A stretch of DNA of 64,000 nt from Guopingia tenuis (GTDB taxonomy: Bacteria; Bacillota; Clostridia; Christensenellales; Christensenellaceae), in assembly GCF_014384805.1 (NCBI RefSeq), contig NZ_JACRSS010000001.1, positions 124,001 to 188,000 of the forward strand, written 5' to 3'. The position numbers and the translations under genes were made by a program. Shown piece by piece: positions 58,747-64,000 of this stretch. The notes below the pieces were generated by a model that ran no database searches, had not been told where the DNA came from, and saw only the letters and a program-made list of their open reading frames with translations. Position 1 is the first letter of the stretch; the number at the start of each line of letters is the position of its first letter.

Positions 58747-59628
58747 ATGGAGAACAGGAAATTATGGCGCAAAGCCGTGACGGGACTCAAAAATATTTTT
58801 GCAGGAATTGTTATAGGAATATCCAACGTCATTCCCGGCGTCAGCGGCGGAACAATGGCGGTGGTTTTGAATGTATATGATGAAATTCTGGATGCCGTGA
58901 GCATCAAGCGTTTTGTCAAGCATCTTTTCTTTATCATTACCCTGGGAATCGGCATGCTGGCCGGGATCTATGGCTTCAGCAACATTATTGAATATCTGTT
59001 CGAGAACTATCCTATGCAGACGAATTTTGCTTTCCTGGGATTGATTTTGGGAAGTATCCCCATGATTTTCAAGCGTTCCCTCAAGGAAAAATTTCAGCCG
59101 GTGAATTTAATTCCCTTCATTGCCGGGCTGGGGATCATGGTCGTTTTATTCCTGTTTGGCAATCAGGAGGGCGGACAGACGGTTATGACACAGATGGATG
59201 TGGGAACCTTTCTGCTGATGATCCTTGCCGGTGCGGTGGCCGCCTTTGCCATGGTGCTTCCGGGGATCAGCGGTTCCATGATTATGGTAATTATGGGAAC
59301 ATATACGACGGTGATCTCCGCAGTATCCAACCTGAATTTTCTCTTTCTGCTCCCCGTTGCCATTGGTGTCGTTATCGGGATTGTGGTGTGCATCAAAATG
59401 GTGAAATATCTTATGAAGCGGTTCTATCAGGGGACGTATTTCGCTATTTTGGGCCTGGTTCTTGGATCGGTTTTGTCGCTTTGGCCTGGGTTCACCTTTG
59501 ATATGCAGGGCCTGGTTTCCATATTGCTGATGCTGACTGCGGCGGTAATTGCCTATCTCTTTTCCCGCTCGGAAAAGGATGAGAACGATGAAACAGACGG
59601 CGACGTGCCCGAAGGTGCGGAGGAATAG
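58747..59628 (+). CDS. DUF368 family (PopT-like undecaprenyl-phosphate transporter)
   Basis: 293 residues with about eight membrane helices and two inverted-repeat signatures: SNVIPGVSGGTMAVVL and VLPGISGSMIMVIMG. DUF368 proteins were recently linked to recycling undecaprenyl phosphate across the membrane. The acidic C-terminal tail is cytoplasmic. Starts a run of four closely spaced genes. Confidence 0.88.
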   Translation: MENRKLWRKAVTGLKNIFAGIVIGISNVIPGVSGGTMAVVLNVYDEILDAVSIKRFVKHLFFIITLGIGMLAGIYGFSNIIEYLFENYPMQTNFAFLGLILGSIPMIFKRSLKEKFQPVNLIPFIAGLGIMVVLFLFGNQEGGQTVMTQMDVGTFLLMILAGAVAAFAMVLPGISGSMIMVIMGTYTTVISAVSNLNFLFLLPVAIGVVIGIVVCIKMVKYLMKRFYQGTYFAILGLVLGSVLSLWPGFTFDMQGLVSILLMLTAAVIAYLFSRSEKDENDETDGDVPEGAEE

Positions 59629-59637
59629 GAAGGGCGC

Positions 59638-60390
59638 ATGGAAAACTGGGTGTGGATTGCCGTTGGAGGATTTCTTCTGGCGGATACCTTTGCTGTAAAA
59701 TGGATATCCAACTGGAATATGGGGGTTCTCATGCCGGCAATCCTTGGCGCTCCTTTATTTTTCTATGGTTTGTTTTATCAGGAAGCGGAACTTTGGTTTC
59801 AAACCGAGGCCGGACGGATTGTCAAGGGTATATTTGTCGTCGGCTATGTGAGTTTCTTCCTTTTTTTCCTGTTCTGTATCTTCCTGATGGAACGGGGCAA
59901 GACGCGCAGGATGAAAGAGCCTCCGGAAGCGGTCATCGTGCTGGGCGGCGGGCTTCGGGGAGAGCGGCCGTCCCGCCTGCTGCGCAAACGGCTGGACACG
60001 GGGAAAAAACTGGCGGAGGAGTCCCGGGCGATTCTCGTCGTCTCCGGCGGCCAGGGGAGAGATGAGGTGATCTCAGAGGCGGAGGCTATGCGGCGGTATT
60101 TGGAGGCCCAGGGATTCCCCCGCGGGCGAATTCTCATGGAGGATCGCTCCCGGAGCACCTATCAAAATTTTCTGTATTCCAAAAAGCTGTTGGACGCATA
60201 TTTTGACCGGCCATACCGGGCCGCCTTTGTTACCAGCGGTTTTCATGTATATCGGGCGGGACTGGTGGCTCGGAAGCTGAACTTTGCGATTCCGGGAGTG
60301 GCGGCTCCATCGGCCTGGTATATGGCGCTGAATTTCTATCTGCGGGAAACTCTGGCGCTCCTGCGGTATTTTCTTTTTGGAATCGTTTGA
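59638..60390 (+). CDS. YdcF/ElyC/SanA-family (DUF218) membrane protein
   Basis: 250 residues: three N-terminal membrane helices (about 5-20, 28-48, 63-83) and a DUF218 domain (VIVLGGGLRGERPSRLLRKR, VVSGGQGRDE, RSTYQNFLYSKKL, VTSGFHVYRA). ElyC is linked to envelope lipid-carrier homeostasis, which fits the PopT-like neighbour 9 bp upstream. Confidence 0.87.
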   Translation: MENWVWIAVGGFLLADTFAVKWISNWNMGVLMPAILGAPLFFYGLFYQEAELWFQTEAGRIVKGIFVVGYVSFFLFFLFCIFLMERGKTRRMKEPPEAVIVLGGGLRGERPSRLLRKRLDTGKKLAEESRAILVVSGGQGRDEVISEAEAMRRYLEAQGFPRGRILMEDRSRSTYQNFLYSKKLLDAYFDRPYRAAFVTSGFHVYRAGLVARKLNFAIPGVAAPSAWYMALNFYLRETLALLRYFLFGIV

Positions 60391-60403
60391 AAGAAGGAAG
60401 AGT

Positions 60404-60958
60404 ATGATGGCAACATCCCATGAAAGACTCAAAAACAGCATATGCTGCGCCCTGTTTGCGGCTCTGACGGCGGTCGGCGCTTTTATCCGGATTCCCTTTG
60501 GGGTGATTTCTTTCACGCTGCAAACTTTTTTTGTCGTGCTGTCGGGTGCGCTGTTGGGAAAGAAATATGGGACAATGGCCCAGGCGCTCTATGTAATCCT
60601 GGGGCTGATCGGCATTCCGATTTTCACCAAGGGCGGCGGCCCGCAATATGTCCTGGAACCCAGCTTTGGCTATCTATTGGGCTTTATTCTGGGCGCTTTT
60701 GTCATCGGATGGATTGCGCAGAGAGGTCCTTTCACATTCTGGCGCCTTATGGGGGCCGCCTGCGCGGGGCTGGCGGTCATCTATTGTGTGGGCTCGGTTT
60801 ATATGTTCTTTATCCTGAACTATTATCTGTCTATGCCCATCACCATTTGGATGGCGTTTTGGACGGGAGCCATTATTTTTTCGCCCTTTGATATTGCCCT
60901 TTCGGCGGCGGCAATTTGGGCAGCCTTGCGTTTGAAACCTGCATTAAGGGGAATTTAG
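60404..60958 (+). CDS. bioY: BioY-family biotin transporter substrate-binding subunit
   Basis: 184 residues, about six membrane helices, with the BioY features GAFIRIPFGVISFTLQTFFV and GGGPQYVLEPSFGYLLGF. It is the S-component of an ECF transporter and would need the shared EcfAAT module located elsewhere. ATG 60404 or 60407 follows GGAAG. Part of the 58747-61646 gene run. Confidence 0.92.
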   Translation: MMATSHERLKNSICCALFAALTAVGAFIRIPFGVISFTLQTFFVVLSGALLGKKYGTMAQALYVILGLIGIPIFTKGGGPQYVLEPSFGYLLGFILGAFVIGWIAQRGPFTFWRLMGAACAGLAVIYCVGSVYMFFILNYYLSMPITIWMAFWTGAIIFSPFDIALSAAAIWAALRLKPALRGI

Positions 60959-60959
60959 A

Positions 60960-61646
60960 ATGAACGAATTGATGGAGAAAATATCATACAGCATTCACCG
61001 TTCTTATCGTAAAACGATAGCAATTACTATCACGCCGGAAGGAGAAGTTCTCGTGAAGGCTCCCAAACGGCTGCCCAAAGCATTTATCGAAGGGTTTGTA
61101 TCCAGCAAAGCCGATTGGATCGCCGATGCGCTGGAAAAGCGAAAGAAGCTGGAAGAACAGAAAAAAAGCTTTCGCCTGGAATCCATCTGTTTTTTAGGCG
61201 GGGAATACCCGGTGCGGACCGGGCCGGCAGGAAGCACCGTCCGGTTTACGGGGAAGTATTTTCAGGTGCCCAAAGGCCCCAAAGAGGAGCAGATGTGTCA
61301 GGTAACCCTTTGGATGAAGGCCCAGGCAAAGGAGATCTTTTCGGCGCGGGTTGCGCTATATGCGAAGGAAATGAACGTACATCCCAAGGCGGTGAAAGTG
61401 AGTTCTGCCAAGACCCGATGGGGCTCCTACAGTTCCAAAGGAAATGTAAATCTGAATTGGAAGCTGCTCTTTGCCCCGGGGCAGGCCGTCGACTATGTGG
61501 TTGTACATGAGTTAGCACATGCTATTGAAATGAACCATGGGCCGCAGTTCTGGCGGATCGTCGCCCAGGTGATGCCGGATTATGAGGAAATGCAGGATGT
61601 TCTCAAAGACCTGCAAAAGCGCTTGGAAAGGGAAGGATGGGAATAA
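60960..61646 (+). CDS. YgjP-like M48-family metallopeptidase
   Basis: 228 residues with the zinc motif VVHELAHAIEMNHGPQF (HELAH plus a later histidine) and the preceding TRWGSYSSKGNVNLNW typical of the YgjP/DUF45 group. No signal peptide, so probably cytoplasmic. Natural substrate unknown. Starts one base after the bioY stop. Confidence 0.9.
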   Translation: MNELMEKISYSIHRSYRKTIAITITPEGEVLVKAPKRLPKAFIEGFVSSKADWIADALEKRKKLEEQKKSFRLESICFLGGEYPVRTGPAGSTVRFTGKYFQVPKGPKEEQMCQVTLWMKAQAKEIFSARVALYAKEMNVHPKAVKVSSAKTRWGSYSSKGNVNLNWKLLFAPGQAVDYVVVHELAHAIEMNHGPQFWRIVAQVMPDYEEMQDVLKDLQKRLEREGWE

Positions 61647-61677
61647 AGAGAGAATAAATTTTTTGTAAATATAGCTG

Positions 61678-61706
61678 TTGACAAACGGTTTTTTCTGTAG
61701 TAGTTT
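61678..61706 (+). promoter_or_regulatory. Promoter of the MFS pair
   Basis: TTGACA (61678-61683), 17-bp spacer, TAGTTT (61701-61706). Confidence 0.6.
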
Positions 61707-61749
61707 AGTGGATGTTCCAAACATTTTGTGCATAGCAAGAGGCGACGAA

Positions 61750-62985
61750 ATGAAAAAGACATCCACCTTTTTTTTGGTTACACTGCTGCTGATCTTTTTC
61801 ACTTTTGGCGCTTTTTTCTGTCTATATGGCACCCTGGCGTCTCCCATGATGGAATTTTTCCAGGTGGGGACCTTTGAACAGGGGCTCATCACCTCGCTGA
61901 ACTGTGCGGGCGGCGCTGCCATTGCGGTTTTGATTGCCCTGTTGGGCGACCGGTTCAACAAGGTCTATGGTGTGGCTGCGGGCATCGGCCTGCTGGTTTT
62001 GGGCTGTGGGATTGTCCTCGCCGTTCCATCCTTTGGATGGATGCTTCCCATCGTATTTCTCTGCGGCGTCGGGACGTCTCTGATCGACAGCATGGGAAAT
62101 TCCCTCGTCATTGCCTATATGCCGGAAAAGAAAAATACGTTTGTCCCCATGCTGCATTCGTCGCATGCCATCGGAACCATGGTGGGGCCGATGCTGTTTC
62201 CTGTGCTCATGGATGCGGCGCAGCCGGAAACGTTTAAGGTAGATTTTCTGGCCGTGGCCATCGCCGGCGTGGCGGCGCTGGTTCTGTTCCTCTTGGCGGC
62301 AAGGTCCTTTTTAAAAAGCCAGCCGCCTCTGCCCATGGAAAAGCAGCCGAAGGCCAGGGACAGGGGAGGGTTTGGCATCGTATTCCGTTCCAAATACGCC
62401 TGGATCCTGGTGATCGTTTCGATCTGTTACTTCTTTTTCTGCTGGGGGAAAAACTCCTGGCTGAAATATTTTTTTGAGAGGGAAGGCGGCATGAGCTTTG
62501 CAGTCAGCGGGATCATGCTTTCCGCATTTTTTACGGGAACGCTGGCCGTCCGCCTGATCGGGCCGTTTCTGCTGAAATTTATGCGGCCCAGCGTGATGAT
62601 GGGAATCTGCATGCTGGCGGCTCCGTTGTTTTTGGTTCTGGCGGTGTGTATCGCGCCGGCTTCGCCCGTCCTCATTGGGGCGATCTGCGCCGTTTCCGGG
62701 TTTTTCAACGGCATGGGCGGAGTGACGCCCTATCTCATCGCTGGAGAGTATTTTCCAAAGCAGCTTGGCTCGGCTTCCGCAATTCCGCAGTTTGCCAATA
62801 ATGCAGCGGGACTTTTGGTGCCGCCGCTTCTGGGGGCCCTTGCGGCTTGGGCGGGCCTGCGGATGCCGCTGCTCCTGGCGGCGGGAGTCGGATGCCTGGG
62901 CGCGGTGATTGCCTTGGTGGGATTCCGAAAAACGCCGCAGGAGATAGAGAAAAGAGAGGCAGCGCAGGACGCTGTTGAGATATAA
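61750..62985 (+). CDS. MFS transporter 1 of a tandem pair
   Basis: 411 residues with 12 membrane helices in two halves, joined by a basic loop near residue 195-215. Sequence features such as GDRFNKVYGVAAG and SCGTGT-like GVGTSLIDSMGNS resemble sugar-type MFS proteins of the FucP/YfkF branch. Substrate unknown. I start at ATG 61750 (AGAGGCGA upstream). A homologue follows 24 bp downstream. Confidence 0.85.
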   Translation: MKKTSTFFLVTLLLIFFTFGAFFCLYGTLASPMMEFFQVGTFEQGLITSLNCAGGAAIAVLIALLGDRFNKVYGVAAGIGLLVLGCGIVLAVPSFGWMLPIVFLCGVGTSLIDSMGNSLVIAYMPEKKNTFVPMLHSSHAIGTMVGPMLFPVLMDAAQPETFKVDFLAVAIAGVAALVLFLLAARSFLKSQPPLPMEKQPKARDRGGFGIVFRSKYAWILVIVSICYFFFCWGKNSWLKYFFEREGGMSFAVSGIMLSAFFTGTLAVRLIGPFLLKFMRPSVMMGICMLAAPLFLVLAVCIAPASPVLIGAICAVSGFFNGMGGVTPYLIAGEYFPKQLGSASAIPQFANNAAGLLVPPLLGALAAWAGLRMPLLLAAGVGCLGAVIALVGFRKTPQEIEKREAAQDAVEI

Positions 62986-63009
62986 TTTTTAATAAGCAAG
63001 AGGAGAAAC

Positions 63010-64000
63010 ATGAAAAAGACGAGTCGATTTTATTTTGGTGCGCTGTTGGTCGCGTTCCTGACCTATGGGTTGTTTTCCTGCGTCCATGGGACGCTGGCGA
63101 CGGCCATGATGAGCTATTTTGGTACGTCTACTACCGACCAGGGTCTGATCTCCACCATCCAGTATGCGGGCGGGCTTACCATGGCGCTCATCATATTCTT
63201 CTTTGGGGAGCGGTTTAACAAAGTGCATGCTGTGACCATCAGCCTGTCGGTGCTGGCGCTGAGCTGCATCGCCATATTTTTTGCGCCGACCTTCGGCGTG
63301 ATGCTCTGCATCATATTTTTCTGCGGCACCGGAACGACGACGCTGGATTCCATGGGCAATTCGCTGCTGCCGCTTCTCTATCCTGAGCGCAAGCATATCT
63401 ATGTCCCCATGCTGCATTCCATTCACTCCACCGGCGCAATGGTGACGCCGCTGCTCCTGCCCCTGCTGGTGAATATGGAACAACCGGGAACATTCCGCAA
63501 CGGCTATCTGGCCATTGGAATTGTGGGCGCCGTGGGAATTCTTCTCTGCCTTCTTCTGGGACGCAGCGTAAACCGGGAAAAATGGGATGCCGTGCAGGTC
63601 AAGAATCCCAAAACCGTGCATCCCCTGAAAATTTTCAAATCCTCCCGGGCCTGGCTGCTGCTGGCAATTTCGTTCTGCCAGTTCACCTTCAACCTTGCCA
63701 CAAATTCCTGGCTGAAATACTATTTCGAGCACAATGCGGGGGTGTCCTTCCAGCTGAGCGGCGTTGTTCTGACGGCATTTGCGGCAGGCGCTCTTGTGAT
63801 GCGGTTTGTTTCCCCGTGTTTCCTTGGAAAGCTCCGCTCCACCACGGTTTTTGCCCTGGCATCCATCTTTGCCGGATCCTTTATGATTGCGGCCATCCTG
63901 GCAACGGGAGCTTCGGTCACGATTCTGGCAATCTTGTGCGGCTTGGCCGGATTCTTTAACGGCGTCAATGGCATTGCCATCTATCTGATCGCCAACGAGT
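63010..64000 (+). CDS. MFS transporter 2 of a tandem pair (cut by window end)
   Basis: The first 330 codons of a second MFS protein, still open at the right edge. It is homologous to the preceding one throughout: MKKTSRFYFGALLVAFLTYG, GERFNKVHAVTISL, TTLDSMGNSLLP. AAGAGGAGA precedes ATG 63010. Adjacent, co-oriented homologues point to duplication; they could be isofunctional, differ in substrate or work as a pair. Confidence 0.83.
   Translation, partial: MKKTSRFYFGALLVAFLTYGLFSCVHGTLATAMMSYFGTSTTDQGLISTIQYAGGLTMALIIFFFGERFNKVHAVTISLSVLALSCIAIFFAPTFGVMLCIIFFCGTGTTTLDSMGNSLLPLLYPERKHIYVPMLHSIHSTGAMVTPLLLPLLVNMEQPGTFRNGYLAIGIVGAVGILLCLLLGRSVNREKWDAVQVKNPKTVHPLKIFKSSRAWLLLAISFCQFTFNLATNSWLKYYFEHNAGVSFQLSGVVLTAFAAGALVMRFVSPCFLGKLRSTTVFALASIFAGSFMIAAILATGASVTILAILCGLAGFFNGVNGIAIYLIANE

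Overview
The window looks like a chromosome segment of an endospore-forming member of the Clostridia (Bacillota). The evidence is a sigK gene with a SigE-like promoter, MltG beside YlbF and U32 genes, Bce-type peptide-resistance genes, strong Shine-Dalgarno sequences and moderately GC-rich coding DNA. Genus cannot be fixed from sequence alone; a Christensenellaceae- or Oscillospiraceae-like organism would fit, but that is a guess.

Layout. 1-4134 is the right end of an integrated mobile element: small phage-type genes, several blocks of short tandem repeats, an ArpU/RinA-like regulator and a sigma-70-family factor. It ends at a copy of a tRNA 3' end (attR-like, 4112-4134), followed by a terminator. 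About 420 bp on, a second shorter copy of the same tRNA end with its own terminator suggests nested or earlier integrations. 4900-13900 holds an EFR1-type flavodoxin/ferredoxin, a cold-shock protein with a hairpin leader, an M23 lipoprotein, YqeY, an MGMT-fold protein, a complete BceRS-BceAB-type module and a polysaccharide deacetylase. 14000-23400 holds an FG-GAP-like protein, two acetyltransferases, a 960-residue wall-anchored VWA/SpaA surface protein with a serine recombinase beside it, and an SsuABC/TauABC-like ABC importer. Between surface gene and recombinase lies a short segment with recombinase-like dyads flanking a near-consensus promoter that points away from the surface gene. I read it as a candidate phase-variable (invertible) promoter, caught in the off orientation.

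23500-41200 is mostly core functions: a sugar nucleotidyltransferase fusion; an apparent six-gene operon (RNase J, YlbF, MltG, U32, FGGY kinase, Gfo/Idh/MocA oxidoreductase); sigK; an HD protein; a methyltransferase operon; sirtuin, Cdd1-like and glycerate kinase genes; and a second two-component system.

41260-49560 is the most unusual part: seven tandem paralogues of the deoxyribose-phosphate aldolase family, 222-225 residues each, then a SorC/DeoR-type regulator and an ordinary deoC. The paralogues keep the Schiff-base lysine but replace the catalytic aspartate with glutamate. Terminators and promoters inside the array split it into several transcription units. 55690-58580 is an operon with hexulose-phosphate synthase-like, two phosphohexuloisomerase-like and one dehydrogenase gene, so the wider region has a concentration of sugar-phosphate C-C bond chemistry.

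50670-52850 is a tyrosine-pathway operon (DAHP synthase, prephenate dehydrogenase) read leftward. Its leader encodes a previously unlisted 32-residue peptide with a Tyr-rich run, followed by an intrinsic terminator: a candidate ribosome-mediated tyrosine attenuator, unlike the T-box expected in Firmicutes. The right end holds a CtpE-like P-type ATPase, a DUF368/PopT-like transporter, YdcF, BioY and YgjP-like genes and two tandem MFS transporters, the last cut by the window edge.
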